64,000 nt of DNA from Mycobacterium sp. (GTDB lineage Bacteria; Actinomycetota; Actinomycetes; Mycobacteriales; Mycobacteriaceae), in NCBI RefSeq assembly GCF_004298145.1, contig NZ_SCRH01000026.1, forward strand, positions 1 to 64,000. Reading direction: 5' to 3'. Shown here piece after piece: positions 42,858 to 56,272 of the stretch. Under the pieces are notes generated by a model, which did not search any database, was not told where the DNA came from, and saw only the letters and a program-made list of their open reading frames with translations. Within the stretch, counting starts at the first letter, position 1, and the number at the start of each line of letters is the position of its first letter. The position numbers and the translations under genes were made by a program.

Positions 42858-43259
42858 ATGCATACCGATGTGCTGGACGTGGACACCTCCCGCCGCCGCA
42901 TCGTCGATCTCACCGAGGCGGTGCGCGGGTTTTGCTGGTCGCGCGGGGACGGTCTGTGCAACGTGTTCATCCCGCACGCCACGGCGGGCGTGGCCATCAT
43001 CGAGACGGGGGCCGGCTCCGACGACGACCTCGTCGACACGCTGGAACGGCTGCTGCCGCGCGACGACCGTTACCGGCACGCGCACGGCTCCGAGGGCCAT
43101 GGAGCCGACCATGTGATGCCGGCGCTCATCGCGCCGTCGGTGACGGTTCCGGTCTCGGGTGGGGAGCCGATGCTGGGCACCTGGCAAAGCATCGTGCTGG
43201 TCGATCTGAACCGCGACAACCCGCAACGCTCGGTTCGGCTGAGCTTTCTTCAGGGTTAG
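42858..43259 (+). CDS. YjbQ/UPF0047-family protein (Rv2556c-like)
   Basis: 133 residues. The family pattern is complete: [54 protein letters not shown], and [20 protein letters not shown]. Members have a thiamine-phosphate-synthase-like activity in vitro but an uncertain true role. The reading starts at ATG 42858 and ends 131 bases before alaS. Confidence 0.88.
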   Translation: MHTDVLDVDTSRRRIVDLTEAVRGFCWSRGDGLCNVFIPHATAGVAIIETGAGSDDDLVDTLERLLPRDDRYRHAHGSEGHGADHVMPALIAPSVTVPVSGGEPMLGTWQSIVLVDLNRDNPQRSVRLSFLQG

Positions 43260-43390
43260 CGGCCCGGTAGCCGGTGCCACGGAGCAGGTACTGTGAGCGG
43301 TCGAAATGCGTCGTGAGACGGGCTTCTCATACCCCGGCGAATAGGCTGGGAACAAGACGTCGAAGTAACAGGAAGAAGCGGACTCCGAAA

Positions 43391-46111
43391 GTGCAGACAC
43401 ACGAGATCAGGAAAAGGTTTCTTGATCATTTCGTGAAGGCGGGCCACACCGAGGTGCCGAGCGCGTCGGTGGTCCTCGATGATCCCAACCTGCTGTTCGT
43501 CAACGCGGGCATGGTCCAGTTCGTACCGTTTTTCCTGGGCGCTCGCACCCCGGAATACTCGACTGCCACCAGCATCCAGAAGTGCATCCGCACCCCCGAT
43601 ATCGACGAGGTCGGGATCACCACCCGGCACAACACGTTCTTCCAGATGGCCGGCAATTTCTCGTTCGGCGACTATTTCAAGCGCCGCGCCATCGAGCTGG
43701 CGTGGACTCTGCTGACCAACAGCGTCGAGCGGGGCGGCTACGGGCTGGATCCCGAACGGATCTGGGCGACGGTCTATTTCGACGACGACGAGGCCGTGCA
43801 ACTGTGGCAGGAAATCGCCGGGTTGCCCGAAGAGCGCATCCAGCGTCGCGGCATGGCCGACAACTACTGGTCGATGGGCATCCCCGGGCCCTGTGGCCCC
43901 TCCTCGGAGATCTACTACGACCGGGGACCGGAGTTCGGGGTCGAGGGCGGGCCGGCGGTCAACGAGGACCGCTACATCGAGATCTGGAACCTCGTGTTCA
44001 TGCAGAACGAGCGCGGCGAGGGCACGGGCAAGGAAGACTTCGAGATCCTCGGGCCGTTGCCCCGCAAGAACATTGACACCGGCATGGGCGTGGAGCGGGT
44101 CGCGTTCATCCTCCAAGGCGTGCACAACGTCTATGAGACCGACCTGATGCGGCCGGTCATCGATACCGTGGCCGCGCGGGCGCCGCGCGGGTACGACGTC
44201 GGCAACCACGACGACGATGTGCGCTACCGGGTCATCGCCGACCACAGCCGCACCGCGGCCATCCTGATCGGCGACGGCGTCACACCCGGCAACGACGGCC
44301 GCGGATACGTGTTGCGCCGGCTGCTGCGCCGGGTGATCCGCTCGGCCAAGCTGCTCGACATCGAGGGCCCCATCGTCGGCGACCTGATGGCCACCGTGCG
44401 CGACGCGATGGGCCAGTCGTATCCGGAACTCACCGCCGATTTCGACCGGATCAGGCGCATCGCCGTCGCCGAGGAGACCGCGTTCAACCGCACGCTGGTA
44501 GCGGGATCGAAATTGTTCGACGAGGTCGCCGGCACCACCAAAGCCTCAGGTGCGAAAGCTATTTCGGGTTCGGATGCCTTCACCCTGCACGACACCTACG
44601 GATTCCCGATCGAGCTCACGCTGGAGATGGCATCCGAGGCCGGCCTGCGCGTGGACGAGATCGGTTTCCGGGAACTGATGGCCGAGCAGCGGCGCCGCGC
44701 CAAGGCCGACGCCGACGCGCGCAAACACGCGCACGCCGACCTGAGCGCGTACCGCGAACTGGTCGACGCCGGCCCGACCGAGTTCACGGGTTTTGATGAA
44801 TTGTCTTCCGAGGCACGGGTTTTAGGTATCTTCGTCGACGGCAAGCGGGTGCCGGTGGTCACGCACGGCACAGAGGGGGCCGATCGCGTCGAACTCGTGC
44901 TGGACCGCACCCCGCTCTACGCCGAGTCGGGCGGGCAGATCGCCGACGAGGGCGCCATCAGCGGGACGGGGGCCGGCGGGAGCGCCCGCGCGGCGGTCAC
45001 CGACGTGCAGAAGATCGCCAAAACCCTGTGGGTGCATCGGGTCAACGTCGAGTCCGGGGAATTCGTGGAGGGCGACACCGTCGTCGCGGCGGTGGACCCC
45101 GGCTGGCGCAAGGGCGCCACCCAGGGGCACTCGGGTACTCACATGGTGCACGCCGCGCTGCGACAAGTGCTGGGGCCCAACGCCGTTCAGGCCGGCTCAC
45201 TGAACCGTCCGGGCTACCTGCGCTTCGACTTCAACTGGCAGGGCCCGCTGTCCGACGAGCAGCGCACCCAGGTCGAGGAAGTGACAAACCAGGCCGTGCA
45301 GGCCGACTTCGAGGTGCACACCTTCCTCGAGCAGCTGGACAAGGCCAAGGCGATGGGCGCGATGGCCATGTTCGGCGAGGCCTACCCGGACGAGGTGCGG
45401 GTGGTCGAGATCGGCGGGCCGTTCTCACTGGAGCTCTGCGGTGGCACCCACGTGCACAACTCGGCGCAGATCGGTCCGGTGACCATCCTGGGCGAATCGT
45501 CGGTCGGCTCCGGGGTGCGCCGGGTCGAGGCCTACGTCGGGCTGGAGTCGTTCCGGCACCTGGCCAAGGAGCGTGCGCTGATGGCCGGGCTGGCGTCGTC
45601 GCTGAAGGTGCCGTCCGACGAGGTGCCCGCCCGGGTGGCCAACCTGGTGGAGCGGCTCAAGGCGGCGGAGAAGGAACTCGAGCGCGCCCGGCTGGCCGGC
45701 GCGAAGGCCGCCGCCACCAACGCCGCGGCTGGCGCGGAGCGTATCGGTAACGTCCGGGTGGTGGCGCAACGCATGTCCGGCGGGATGACGGCGGCCGACC
45801 TGCGCTCCCTGGTCGGCGATATCCGCGGCAAGCTGGGTAGCGATCCCGCGGTGGTCGCGCTGATCTCCGTGATTTCCGCGGGGCCCGAGGGTGAGAGCGC
45901 AAGCGTGCCGTATGCGGTCGCGGCCAATCAGGCCGCCCAGGATCTGGGGATCCGCGCCGACGACCTGGTCAAGCAGCTCGCCGCGACGGTCGAGGGTCGC
46001 GGCGGCGGCAAGGCGGATCTGGCGCAGGGCTCCGGCAAGGACGCGGCCGGCATCGACGCCGCGCTCGACGCCGTCCGCTCCGAGATCGCCGCGATAGCGC
46101 GGGTCGGTTGA
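43391..46111 (+). CDS. alaS: Alanyl-tRNA synthetase
   Basis: 906 residues from GTG 43391 ([28 protein letters not shown]). Class IIa catalytic core with [13 protein letters not shown] and [16 protein letters not shown]. The editing domain has [16 protein letters not shown], and the zinc Cys-His in [12 protein letters not shown]. The C-terminal C-Ala domain ends [11 protein letters not shown]...[13 protein letters not shown]. It charges tRNA-Ala and edits mischarged Ser or Gly. It is the head of a tight operon; the next gene starts at the base after its stop. Confidence 0.98.
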   Translation: MQTHEIRKRFLDHFVKAGHTEVPSASVVLDDPNLLFVNAGMVQFVPFFLGARTPEYSTATSIQKCIRTPDIDEVGITTRHNTFFQMAGNFSFGDYFKRRAIELAWTLLTNSVERGGYGLDPERIWATVYFDDDEAVQLWQEIAGLPEERIQRRGMADNYWSMGIPGPCGPSSEIYYDRGPEFGVEGGPAVNEDRYIEIWNLVFMQNERGEGTGKEDFEILGPLPRKNIDTGMGVERVAFILQGVHNVYETDLMRPVIDTVAARAPRGYDVGNHDDDVRYRVIADHSRTAAILIGDGVTPGNDGRGYVLRRLLRRVIRSAKLLDIEGPIVGDLMATVRDAMGQSYPELTADFDRIRRIAVAEETAFNRTLVAGSKLFDEVAGTTKASGAKAISGSDAFTLHDTYGFPIELTLEMASEAGLRVDEIGFRELMAEQRRRAKADADARKHAHADLSAYRELVDAGPTEFTGFDELSSEARVLGIFVDGKRVPVVTHGTEGADRVELVLDRTPLYAESGGQIADEGAISGTGAGGSARAAVTDVQKIAKTLWVHRVNVESGEFVEGDTVVAAVDPGWRKGATQGHSGTHMVHAALRQVLGPNAVQAGSLNRPGYLRFDFNWQGPLSDEQRTQVEEVTNQAVQADFEVHTFLEQLDKAKAMGAMAMFGEAYPDEVRVVEIGGPFSLELCGGTHVHNSAQIGPVTILGESSVGSGVRRVEAYVGLESFRHLAKERALMAGLASSLKVPSDEVPARVANLVERLKAAEKELERARLAGAKAAATNAAAGAERIGNVRVVAQRMSGGMTAADLRSLVGDIRGKLGSDPAVVALISVISAGPEGESASVPYAVAANQAAQDLGIRADDLVKQLAATVEGRGGGKADLAQGSGKDAAGIDAALDAVRSEIAAIARVG

Positions 46112-46657
46112 GTGGTCTCCGCACAGCACCGCGTTCCCGACCGGCCCGACGATCCTGACCAGGACAATCCGGGGCGGAGACCCCGACCCGGGAGGAGCCT
46201 CGGCATCGACGTGGGCACCGTGCGCATCGGCGTTGCCTGCAGCGACCCCGACGCCATCCTGGCCACCCCGGTGGAGACCGTGCGCCGCGACCGCTCCGGC
46301 AAACACCTGCGGCGGCTGGCCGCGTTGGTCGCCGAATACGAGGCGGTCGAGGTGGTCGTCGGGTTGCCCCGCACGCTGGCCGACCGCACCGGTCCCTCGG
46401 CGCTCGACGCGATCGAGCTGGCCAGCAAACTAGAAGAAATGCTGGCCCGCCGAGTTCCCCCGACTCCCGTGCGGCTGGTCGACGAGCGGCTGACCACCGT
46501 GGCCGCGCAGCGATCGCTGCGCGCGGCCGGTGTGCGGGCCAAGGAGCAGCGTGCGGTGATCGATCAGGCGGCGGCGGTGGCGATCCTGCAGAGTTGGCTG
46601 GATCGACGCCGCGCCACCCCGACTGGGCCGGCGCCGGGGGAGCGCAGCGATGGTTGA
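46112..46657 (+). CDS. yqgF: Putative pre-16S rRNA nuclease YqgF (RuvX/Holliday-junction-resolvase-like)
   Basis: 181 residues from GTG 46112. The RNase H-like fold is shown by [41 protein letters not shown] and [11 protein letters not shown]. It is an rRNA-processing nuclease in other bacteria, formerly called a Holliday junction resolvase. It follows alaS without a gap and overlaps mltG by eight bases, as in M. tuberculosis Rv2554c. Confidence 0.92.
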   Translation: MVSAQHRVPDRPDDPDQDNPGRRPRPGRSLGIDVGTVRIGVACSDPDAILATPVETVRRDRSGKHLRRLAALVAEYEAVEVVVGLPRTLADRTGPSALDAIELASKLEEMLARRVPPTPVRLVDERLTTVAAQRSLRAAGVRAKEQRAVIDQAAAVAILQSWLDRRRATPTGPAPGERSDG

Positions 46658-47894
46658 CAGCGCACGGCGTGAACGAGCCGAACCCGAGGCCGTGGGTCCG
46701 CCGCGGCGCAGGTCGAGCCGCTCGGCCCGGAATCAGGCGGAGCGGGGCCGTCGGCGCCGGCGCGTCGCCCTGAAGACGGCGCTGGCACTGGTGGCCGTGA
46801 TCGTGGTGGCGGGTGTATTCGCGGGCGGCAAACTGTGGCACGCCGTGTTCGGGCCCGGTGACGACTACACCGGAAATGGCAAGCGCGACATCGTGATTCA
46901 GATCAAGGACGGTGACTCGACCACCATGGTCGGGGAGACGTTGCAGAACGAGCAGGTGATCAAGACCGTCCGCGCATTCGTCAGCGCCGCGCACGGCAAC
47001 AGCAAGATCTCCTCGATCCAGCCCGGCTTCTACCGCATGCGTACCGAAATCCCGGCGGCCAACGCCGTCGCGCGGTTGGCCGACCCGAACAGCCGGGTGG
47101 GCCGGTTGGTCATCCCGGAGGGCCGTCAGCTCGACGACACCACCGACATGAAGACCAACGTGGTGAATCCCGGTATCTTCACGCTGATCTCGCGGGCCAC
47201 GTGCGTGGATTTCGACGGGGACCAGCGGTGCGTCCCGGTGCGGGACCTGCGCGCGGCCGCCACCAACAGCAGTACCGCGGCGCTGGCGGTGCCGCCGTGG
47301 GCCGTCGAGCCGGTCACCGAGCTCGGCAAGGACCACCGCCGCATCGAGGGGCTGATCGCGCCGGGGACCTTCAATGTCGATCCGTCCGCGCCGCCCGAGA
47401 CCATCCTGTCGAACCTGATCAGCGCGGGGGCCGTGGAATACCTGAAGTCCGGGCTCATCGACACCGCCCAGGCGATGGGTCTGTCGCCCTACGACATCCT
47501 GGTGGTGGCGTCGCTGGTGCAGCAGGAGTCCAAGTCGCAGGACTTCGCGAAGGTCGCGCGGGTCATCTACAACCGCCTGCACGCGCGCCACACGCTGGAG
47601 TTCGACTCGACCGTCAACTACCCGCTGGACCGCCGGGAGGTGGCCACCACCGACGGCGATCGCGCCCAGAAAACGCCGTGGAACACCTACGTGTCGCAGG
47701 GCTTGCCGGCCACGGCGATCTGTTCGCCCGGCATCGAGGCCCTGAACGCCGCCGAGCATCCCGAACCCGGCGACTGGTTGTACTTCGTCACCATCGACGG
47801 CCAGGGGACGACGCTGTTCACCAAGGATTATCAGCAGCATCTGGCCAACATCGAGCTGGCTAAGCACAACGGTGTCCTCGATTCCGCCCGCTGA
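46650..47894 (+). CDS. mltG: Endolytic murein transglycosylase MltG
   Basis: 414 residues. A basic cytoplasmic start is followed by one transmembrane helix ([21 protein letters not shown]). A LysM-like region and the YceG catalytic domain follow, with the catalytic Glu in [27 protein letters not shown]. It cleaves nascent peptidoglycan strands in the membrane and helps set glycan length. It overlaps yqgF and aroE, so it is part of the same transcription unit. Confidence 0.92.
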   Translation: MVDSARRERAEPEAVGPPRRRSSRSARNQAERGRRRRRVALKTALALVAVIVVAGVFAGGKLWHAVFGPGDDYTGNGKRDIVIQIKDGDSTTMVGETLQNEQVIKTVRAFVSAAHGNSKISSIQPGFYRMRTEIPAANAVARLADPNSRVGRLVIPEGRQLDDTTDMKTNVVNPGIFTLISRATCVDFDGDQRCVPVRDLRAAATNSSTAALAVPPWAVEPVTELGKDHRRIEGLIAPGTFNVDPSAPPETILSNLISAGAVEYLKSGLIDTAQAMGLSPYDILVVASLVQQESKSQDFAKVARVIYNRLHARHTLEFDSTVNYPLDRREVATTDGDRAQKTPWNTYVSQGLPATAICSPGIEALNAAEHPEPGDWLYFVTIDGQGTTLFTKDYQQHLANIELAKHNGVLDSAR

Positions 47895-48699
47895 GCGCGC
47901 ACCCAGAAAAGCGGCGGTGCTCGGCAAGCCCATCGCCCACTCGAAGTCCCCGCAATTGCACCTGGCCGCCTACCGCGCGCTGGGCCTGGCCGGCTGGACC
48001 TACGAGCGCATCGAATGCGATGCCGACCGGCTGCCCGGGGTGGTCGGCGGGTTCGGGCCCGAATGGGTCGGGGTGTCGGTGACCATGCCGGGCAAGTTCG
48101 CCGCTCTGCGGTTCGCCGACGAGCGCACCGACCGTGCGCAGCGGGTGGGGTCGGCCAACACCCTGGTGCGCACCCCGACGGGCTGGCGGGCCGACAACAC
48201 CGACATCGACGGCGTCGCGGGGGCGCTCGGGAGCGCCTCTGGATGGGCGCTGGTCTGTGGATCGGGCGGCACCGCGCCGGCGGCCGTCGCCGGCCTGGCC
48301 CAGCTGGGCGTCAGCGGCATCACCGTGGTGGCGCGCAATCCCGACAAGGCGGCCCGGCTGGTGGAGCTCGGAAACGCGATGGGTGTCGCGACACGGTTCT
48401 GCGACCTCGACGGCGGCGGGCTGGCCGACGAGGTGGCGGCCGCCGACGTGCTGGTCAGCACCATTCCGGCCGACGTGGCCGCGCGCTATGCCGGCACCTT
48501 GTCCGCCGTCGGTGTGCTGCTCGACGCCGTCTACGACCCGTGGCCGACACCGCTGGCCGCCGCAGTGACCGCCGCCGGCGGCCGGGTGATCAGCGGCGTG
48601 CAGATGCTGCTGCATCAGGCGTTCGCGCAGGTGGAACAGTTCACCGGGCTCCCGGCGCCGCGCGAGGCGATGACTTGCGCGCTGGAGGCATCGGATTAG
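47872..48699 (+). CDS. aroE: Shikimate dehydrogenase
   Basis: 275 residues from GTG 47872, overlapping mltG by 23 bases. Substrate motif VLGKPIAHSKSPQLHLAAY, catalytic Lys in VTMPGKFAALRF, dinucleotide motif LVCGSGGTAPAAVAGL, and C-terminal GVQMLLHQAFAQVEQFTG. It reduces 3-dehydroshikimate with NADPH. Its substrate's preceding enzyme AroQ is encoded about 3.3 kb downstream. Confidence 0.95.
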   Translation: MSSIPPAERAPRKAAVLGKPIAHSKSPQLHLAAYRALGLAGWTYERIECDADRLPGVVGGFGPEWVGVSVTMPGKFAALRFADERTDRAQRVGSANTLVRTPTGWRADNTDIDGVAGALGSASGWALVCGSGGTAPAAVAGLAQLGVSGITVVARNPDKAARLVELGNAMGVATRFCDLDGGGLADEVAAADVLVSTIPADVAARYAGTLSAVGVLLDAVYDPWPTPLAAAVTAAGGRVISGVQMLLHQAFAQVEQFTGLPAPREAMTCALEASD

Positions 48700-48709
48700 C
48701 CTGCCGCGC

Positions 48710-49165
48710 ATGCGGATTGCGGCGGTGTGTCTGGTGCTGGTCTGGTTGGCGGCGCTGAGCTGCTACGACATCCGCGAACGACGCTTGCCCAACGCGCTGA
48801 CCCTGACCGGGGCCGGGGTAATCCTGGCGGTGGCCGCCCTGGCCGGGTGCGGGTCGTCGGCGCTGGCCGGAGCCGCCGCGCTGACCGCGGTCTATCTGTT
48901 GGTCCACGGGGTGGCGCCGGGCGGGATGGGGGCCGGTGACGTCAAGCTGGCCATCGGGTTGGGCGCGCTGACGGGTTGCTGCGGTGCCGGCGTGTGGTTC
49001 CTGGCGGCGGTGGCGGCGCCGCTGTTGACCGCGCTGGTCGGGGTGGTCGCCCGGCTTCGCGGCGGTGCCCACGGCGCGGCCGCCGCGGTGCCGCACGGGC
49101 CGTCGATGTGTCTGGCCAGCGCGGTCGCGATCGGCCTGGTTCTCGACGGCGGAGCGCGGATTTAA
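48710..49165 (+). CDS. A24-type prepilin peptidase-like protein (Rv2551c-like)
   Basis: 151 residues, ten bases after aroE. Four or five hydrophobic segments. The two aspartates of the aspartic protease are in CYDIRERRLPN and GGMGAGDVKLAIG. It lacks the N-terminal methylase domain of PilD, as in short actinobacterial forms. It should cleave type IV-like prepilin leaders. In H37Rv a group of toxin-antitoxin and lipoprotein genes lies between this gene and aroF; here it is absent. Confidence 0.88.
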   Translation: MRIAAVCLVLVWLAALSCYDIRERRLPNALTLTGAGVILAVAALAGCGSSALAGAAALTAVYLLVHGVAPGGMGAGDVKLAIGLGALTGCCGAGVWFLAAVAAPLLTALVGVVARLRGGAHGAAAAVPHGPSMCLASAVAIGLVLDGGARI

Positions 49166-49198
49166 GCCCACCCGGGCAGACATGGGAAGATGGGACGC

Positions 49199-50403
49199 GT
49201 GTTGCGTTGGATCACAGCCGGGGAGTCGCATGGCCGTGCGCTGGTGGCCGTGCTCGAAGGCATGGTCGCCGGTGTGGAGGTCACCTCCCTCGACATTTCG
49301 GAACAGTTGGCCCGTCGCCGGCTCGGTTACGGCCGCGGCGCCCGGATGGCATTCGAGCGGGACGCGGTGAGCGTGCTGTCCGGGGTGCGGCACGGCGTCA
49401 CCCTGGGCGGGCCCATCGCCGTCGAGATCGGCAACACCGAATGGCCGAAGTGGGAAACCGTGATGTCGGCCGACCCGGTCGACCCGGGGGAGCTGGCCGA
49501 CAGCGCGCGCAACGCCCCGCTCACCCGGCCACGGCCCGGCCACGCCGATTACGCGGGCATGCTCAAGTACGGTTTCGACGACGCCCGGCCGGTGCTGGAA
49601 CGGGCCAGCGCCCGCGAGACCGCGGCCCGCGTCGCCGCGGCGACCGTCGCCCGGTCGTTCCTGCGTCAGGCGCTGGGCGTCGAGGTGCTCTCGCACGTGA
49701 TCGCGATCGGCCCGTCGGCGCCCTACGACGGGCCCCCGCCGGGTCCCGGAGACCTGGCCGCGATCGACGCCAGCCCGGTCCGCGCGTATGACGCGGCGGC
49801 GGAGAAGGCGATGATCACCGAGATCGAGGCGGCCAAAAAGGACGGCGACACCCTCGGCGGTGTGGTCGAGGTGGTGGCGCTGGGCCTGCCCGTCGGGCTG
49901 GGCTCGTTCACCAGCGGCGACAACCGGCTCGACAGCCAGCTCGCCGCCGCCGTCATGGGCATCCAGGCGATCAAGGGCGTCGAGATCGGCGACGGATTCG
50001 AGACGGCTCGCCGCCGGGGCAGCCGCGCCCACGACGAGATGTACCCGGGCCCCGACGGCGTGGTCCGCTCGACCAACCGCGCGGGCGGGCTCGAGGGCGG
50101 CATGACCAACGGCCAAGCCTTGCGCGTGCGCGCCGCGATGAAGCCGATTTCCACCGTGCCGCGAGCGCTGGCCACCGTCGACATGGCGACCGGCGACGAG
50201 GCCGTCGCGATCCACCAGCGCTCGGACGTGTGCGCGGTGCCGGCCGCCGGCGTGGTGGTCGAGGCCATGGTCGCGCTGGTGCTGGCCCGCGCGGCGCTGC
50301 AGAAATTCGGCGGCGATTCACTGGCCGAAACCCGCCGCAACGTCGAGGCCTACCAGCGTGCGGTCGCCGAGCGGGAGTCGCCGGCCGCCCGGGGCACCGC
50401 GTG

Positions 50404-50404
<1 letters not shown>
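49199..50404 (+). CDS. aroF: Chorismate synthase
   Basis: 401 residues from GTG 49199 ([12 protein letters not shown]); an in-frame ATG at 49190 adds three. Flavin-binding motifs [36 protein letters not shown] and [13 protein letters not shown] are all present. It makes chorismate from EPSP using reduced FMN. First gene of the aroF-aroK-aroB-aroQ operon; stop overlaps the aroK start. The same enzyme is named aroC in other bacteria. Confidence 0.97.
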
Positions 50405-52464
<2,060 letters not shown>

Positions 52465-52468
<4 letters not shown>

Positions 52469-53154
52469 TCCTTCTTCGGCTCTCCGCCCGGCTTGGTGTG
52501 CTCGTCGCCGGCCGTCGGGATGGCCTCGGTCTTCGGGTCGTCCTCGGTCTTGGCGATCGTCTCGGTGGGCCCCTCGCGCTCGGCCGTGGCGACCGCAGTG
52601 GTCCGCGCTTCGGCGTGGGCCGCTGGGATCTCACCGGTCGGAGTGTCATCGCCGCGAACGGCGGTGAACACATCGGTGTCACTGTCCCGCTGCTGCTTTG
52701 CGCCAAGGCCGTGGTGTTTTTCCGGCGTCTTCTCGAACTGCCGGTCCACCCGCCAGCGACCGACGGTCACGCCGATGATGCCGGGCAGGAAGACGCACAG
52801 CGCGGTGAAGGCCGCGAACGTCGTCACCTCGTTGATCAGCCCCCCGGTGTACAGGCCGTTGTACACAAGCGCGATCAGCCAGGAGACGGCGCCACCGAGC
52901 AGACCCGCGACCAGGCCGGCCAGCAGCCAGGTCATCGCCAGATCGCCGCGGCGATCCGGATCGCGGTTGGCAATGGCGTCGGCCCGGCCGTCGAGAACCC
53001 CCCACACGGCCACCGCGATGATGAACAGAATCAGCAGCGCCACGCTGAACAGACCAGCCTGCGTCTGCCACGCGTTGATCAGCGCACCTTGGAACAATCG
53101 AACGACGACCATCGCCGCGGCGTACACCAATCCGCGCAGCATCCAGTTACTCAT
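52465..53154 (-). CDS. Four-helix membrane protein (Rv2536/B-4DMT-like)
   Basis: 229 residues. Four hydrophobic segments ([90 protein letters not shown]) precede an acidic, Thr/Glu-rich cytoplasmic tail. It matches Rv2536, assigned to a putative B-4DMT transporter family. Convergent with aroQ, overlapping by four bases. Confidence 0.85.
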
Positions 53155-53187
53155 GGCCCAAAAGCGTAGCGAGTACCGTCAAGACCC

Positions 53188-54306
53188 GTGACACATTCTC
53201 AGCGTCGAGACAGGCTCAGGGCACAGCTTGAGACCAGCGGACTGGATGCGCTGCTGGTCACGGACCTGGTCAACGTCCGTTACCTCTCCGGATTCACCGG
53301 GTCGAACGGTGCGTTGCTGGTGTTCGCCGATGATCGCGGCCCCGTGCTGGCGACCGATGGGCGCTACCGAACCCAGGCCGCCGAGCAGGCGCCGGACCTC
53401 GAAGTCGCCATCGAGCGCGTACTGGGGCGCTACCTGGCCGGCCAGGCGGCCGAGGCGGGCGCCCGAAAACTGGGCTTTGAGAGCAACGTGGTCACCGTCG
53501 ACGGATTCGACGCGCTGACCAGTGAGCTGGAGGGCCGGAAGGCGGCCACCGAGCTGGTGAAGGCCGCGGGGACCGTCGAAGCGTTGCGGGAGGTCAAAGA
53601 CGCCGGCGAGGTCGCCCTACTGCGGCTGGCCTGCGAGGCGGCCGACGCCGCACTCACCGACCTGGTGGCGCGGGGCGGCCTGCGGCCCGGCCGCACCGAA
53701 CGCGAGGTCAGCCGCGAGCTGGAGGGCCTGATGCTCGACCACGGCGCGGATGCGATCTCGTTCGAGACCATCGTGGCCGCGGGCCCCAACTCGGCCATCC
53801 CGCATCATCGCCCCACCGACGCGGCGCTGGCCGCCGGCGATTTCGTCAAGATCGACTTCGGCGCGCTGGTCGGCGGTTACCACTCCGACATGACGCGCAC
53901 GTTCGTGCTCGGCAAGGCCGGTAAGGTCGCGGCCTGGCAGCTGGAGATCTACCTACTGGTCGCCGAGGCGCAGCGGGCCGGCCGGGAGGCGCTGCACGCC
54001 GGCGCCGACCTGCGCGGGGTGGACGCCGCGGCCCGCCAGGTGATCGCCGACGCCGGCTACGGCGAGCAGTTCGGCCACAGTCTCGGCCATGGCGTGGGCC
54101 TGGAGATCCACGAGGCGCCGGGCATCGGCGCCACGTCCACCGGCACACTGCTGGCCGAATCCGTGGTGACGGTCGAGCCCGGCGTCTACCTGCCCGGGCG
54201 CGGCGGCGTCCGCATCGAGGACACCTTGGTGGTGCCGGAAAAGGGCCGCGCGCAGGCCCCGGAGCTGCTGACCAAGTTCCCCAAGGAGCTGGCCGTCCTG
54301 TCCTGA
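53188..54306 (+). CDS. pepQ: Xaa-Pro dipeptidase-like aminopeptidase (M24)
   Basis: 372 residues from GTG 53188. The N-terminal creatinase-like domain is followed by the pita-bread M24 domain with metal ligands: DFVKIDFGALVGGYHSDMTRTF (two Asp), FGHSLGHGVGLEIHE (His), VVTVEPGVYLPGRGGVRIED (two Glu). It cleaves peptides ending in proline. It is divergent from the Rv2536-like gene, with 33 bases between starts. Confidence 0.94.
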   Translation: MTHSQRRDRLRAQLETSGLDALLVTDLVNVRYLSGFTGSNGALLVFADDRGPVLATDGRYRTQAAEQAPDLEVAIERVLGRYLAGQAAEAGARKLGFESNVVTVDGFDALTSELEGRKAATELVKAAGTVEALREVKDAGEVALLRLACEAADAALTDLVARGGLRPGRTEREVSRELEGLMLDHGADAISFETIVAAGPNSAIPHHRPTDAALAAGDFVKIDFGALVGGYHSDMTRTFVLGKAGKVAAWQLEIYLLVAEAQRAGREALHAGADLRGVDAAARQVIADAGYGEQFGHSLGHGVGLEIHEAPGIGATSTGTLLAESVVTVEPGVYLPGRGGVRIEDTLVVPEKGRAQAPELLTKFPKELAVLS

Positions 54307-54317
54307 CGACGCCCGCG

Positions 54318-54333
54318 AGCCCCTCCGGGGGCT
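54318..54333 (+). terminator. Hairpin after pepQ
   Basis: AGCCCC-TCCG-GGGGCT forms a 6-bp stem with a stable four-base loop 12 bases after the pepQ stop. There is no T-run, so it may only slow the polymerase. The next start is 25 bases further on. Confidence 0.45.
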
Positions 54334-54358
54334 TGCCCCCGCGAGTAAGGTCGGGTGC

Positions 54359-54583
54359 GTGAACGGGGTGGCACGGGGGTTGGCACGCCTGCGGGATTTC
54401 CGGTGGGACATGTACGCCCAGCCGCTACGAGAGACGCGGCTGGAAATGCAGATCGTCTATTTCGCCGTGCACATTCCGTTCGCCGGCGGGGTCACGCTGC
54501 GCGTCCCGCTCTTGACGATGATCAAGCCGTTGCCCTCGCCTGAGGAGCCATCCCGGGTCGACCGCGAACAGGCCCACCGCTAG
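54359..54583 (+). CDS. Small conserved-looking protein, unknown
   Basis: 74 residues from GTG 54359. The sequence WDMYAQPLRETRLEMQIVYFAVHIPFAGGVTLRVPLLTMIKPLPSP has a real-protein look, with an amphipathic start and a hydrophobic middle. No family is recognised. It fills the gap between pepQ and efp. Confidence 0.5.
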   Translation: MNGVARGLARLRDFRWDMYAQPLRETRLEMQIVYFAVHIPFAGGVTLRVPLLTMIKPLPSPEEPSRVDREQAHR

Positions 54584-54709
54584 CGGCGTTCCGTCCGTCG
54601 GCCCCCGACCCCGGCCCGCGGGCCGCGGCAGGCGAGCACTCTAAACTGGCCGACAAGCTACAGACAGTTCCGTAGACCACTGTCCATCCTCGAGGAGACA
54701 TACCGAACC

Positions 54710-55273
54710 GTGGCAAGCACTGCCGATTTCAAGAATGGACTGGTGCTGGTGATCGACGGCCAGCTGTGGCAGATCGTCGAGTTCCAGCACGTCAAACCGG
54801 GCAAGGGCCCGGCGTTCGTGCGGACCAAGCTGAAGAACGTGCTCTCGGGCAAGGTCGTCGACAAGACGTACAACGCCGGGGTGAAGGTGGAGACCGCCAC
54901 CGTGGACCGGCGCGACACCACGTATTTGTACCGCGACGGCTCGGACTTCGTGTTCATGGACAGCCAGGACTACGAGCAGCACCCGCTGCCGGAGTCGCTG
55001 GTCGCCGACGCCGCCCGCTTCCTGCTCGAGGGCCTGCCCGTGCAGGTGGCGTTCCACAACGGCGCGCCGCTGTACATCGAGTTGCCGGTGTCGGTCGAAC
55101 TCGAGGTCACCCACACCGAGCCCGGCCTGCAGGGCGACCGGTCCAGCGCCGGCACCAAGCCCGCCACCATGGAAACCGGGGCCGAGATCCAGGTGCCCCT
55201 GTTCATCAACACCGGGGACAAGCTGAAGGTGGACACGCGCGACGGCAGCTACCTGGGACGTGTCAACGCGTGA
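54710..55273 (+). CDS. efp: Elongation factor P
   Basis: 187 residues from GTG 54710 with CGAGGAG upstream. The three OB-type domains are indicated by [41 protein letters not shown], the middle [14 protein letters not shown] and the end [27 protein letters not shown]. It helps ribosomes through consecutive prolines; the modifiable Lys is at the tip of KPGKGPAF. Stop overlaps nusB. Confidence 0.97.
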   Translation: MASTADFKNGLVLVIDGQLWQIVEFQHVKPGKGPAFVRTKLKNVLSGKVVDKTYNAGVKVETATVDRRDTTYLYRDGSDFVFMDSQDYEQHPLPESLVADAARFLLEGLPVQVAFHNGAPLYIELPVSVELEVTHTEPGLQGDRSSAGTKPATMETGAEIQVPLFINTGDKLKVDTRDGSYLGRVNA

Positions 55274-55779
55274 GCCGGCCCGTTAAAGGGCGACATCAGG
55301 CTCGCAAGCGTGCCGTCGACCTGTTGTTCGAAGCCGAGGCGCGTGGATTGAGCCCGGCGGAGGTTGTCGACATCCGTACCGGGCTGGCTGAGGCGAACCC
55401 CGAAATCGCGCCCCTGCAGCCGTATACGGCCGCGGCGGCGCGGGGCGTCGGCGAACACGCGGCACACATCGACGACCTGATCAGCTCGCACCTGCAGGGC
55501 TGGACGCTGGACCGGCTGCCCGCCGTGGACCGCGCCATTCTGCGTGTCGCGGTGTGGGAGCTGCTGTATGCCGACGACGTGCCGGAACCGGTCGCCGTCG
55601 ACGAGGCCGTCCGGCTGGCCAAGGAGCTGTCCACCGACGATTCGCCGGGCTTCGTCAACGGGGTGCTCGGGCACGTCATGCTGGTGACGCCGCAGATCAG
55701 GGCGGCCGCAGCGGCCGTTCGGGGCGCGGTGGGTGACGACGCCGCCGACACAGCGGAGGACCACGGACCGCAGCCATGA
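55270..55779 (+). CDS. nusB: Transcription antitermination factor NusB
   Basis: 169 residues from GTG 55270, overlapping efp by four bases. [52 protein letters not shown], and [19 protein letters not shown] are typical. With NusE it binds boxA in rRNA transcripts. The C-terminal tail is about 13 residues longer than in M. tuberculosis. Confidence 0.96.
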   Translation: MSRPVKGRHQARKRAVDLLFEAEARGLSPAEVVDIRTGLAEANPEIAPLQPYTAAAARGVGEHAAHIDDLISSHLQGWTLDRLPAVDRAILRVAVWELLYADDVPEPVAVDEAVRLAKELSTDDSPGFVNGVLGHVMLVTPQIRAAAAAVRGAVGDDAADTAEDHGPQP

Positions 55780-56177
55780 CCCGGTTGGAGCTGCGCCTGG
55801 TCGTTGCGGCCGTGCTGGCTGCGACGGTGGTGGTGGGTGCGGTGGTGTGCGCCGCCTACGGGTGGACCGTCGTCGCCTCGGTGCTCTCGATCTACGCGCT
55901 GGGGGTGGGCGCCTGGCTCTGTCACTGCGTCGAACGGGTGGCCGTCGCCCGCCGCATCAGCACAGTGCGCTCGGCGGCCAGACCGCTGCAGCCGCTGCTG
56001 CCGGTGATGGCCGCGATCATGGGGCTGACGCAGGGCGTGGTGCGGGCGCTCAGCGACGTCACCGACCTGCCGGCCCGCCGCCTGGAGCTGCCCATGCTGC
56101 GGTGGGCGGACAGCACCCGGGGCAATCGGCGCCTCATAGACGGTGACGTCGAAAGTGACGACGAGCCGGATCGCTGA
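55776..56177 (+). CDS. Two-helix membrane protein (Rv2532c-like)
   Basis: 133 residues, overlapping the nusB stop. Two membrane helices ([44 protein letters not shown]) precede an Arg-rich cytoplasmic tail. Family and function unknown. Position identical to Rv2532c. Confidence 0.75.
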   Translation: MTRLELRLVVAAVLAATVVVGAVVCAAYGWTVVASVLSIYALGVGAWLCHCVERVAVARRISTVRSAARPLQPLLPVMAAIMGLTQGVVRALSDVTDLPARRLELPMLRWADSTRGNRRLIDGDVESDDEPDR

Positions 56178-56272
56178 TCAAGCTGAGGTGAAATGACCAC
56201 GGGCGCGGCGCGGCGGGTTGACAATACGAGCTGGACCGCAGCGGCGGCGATCCGAGAAGAACAGGTGAGGTC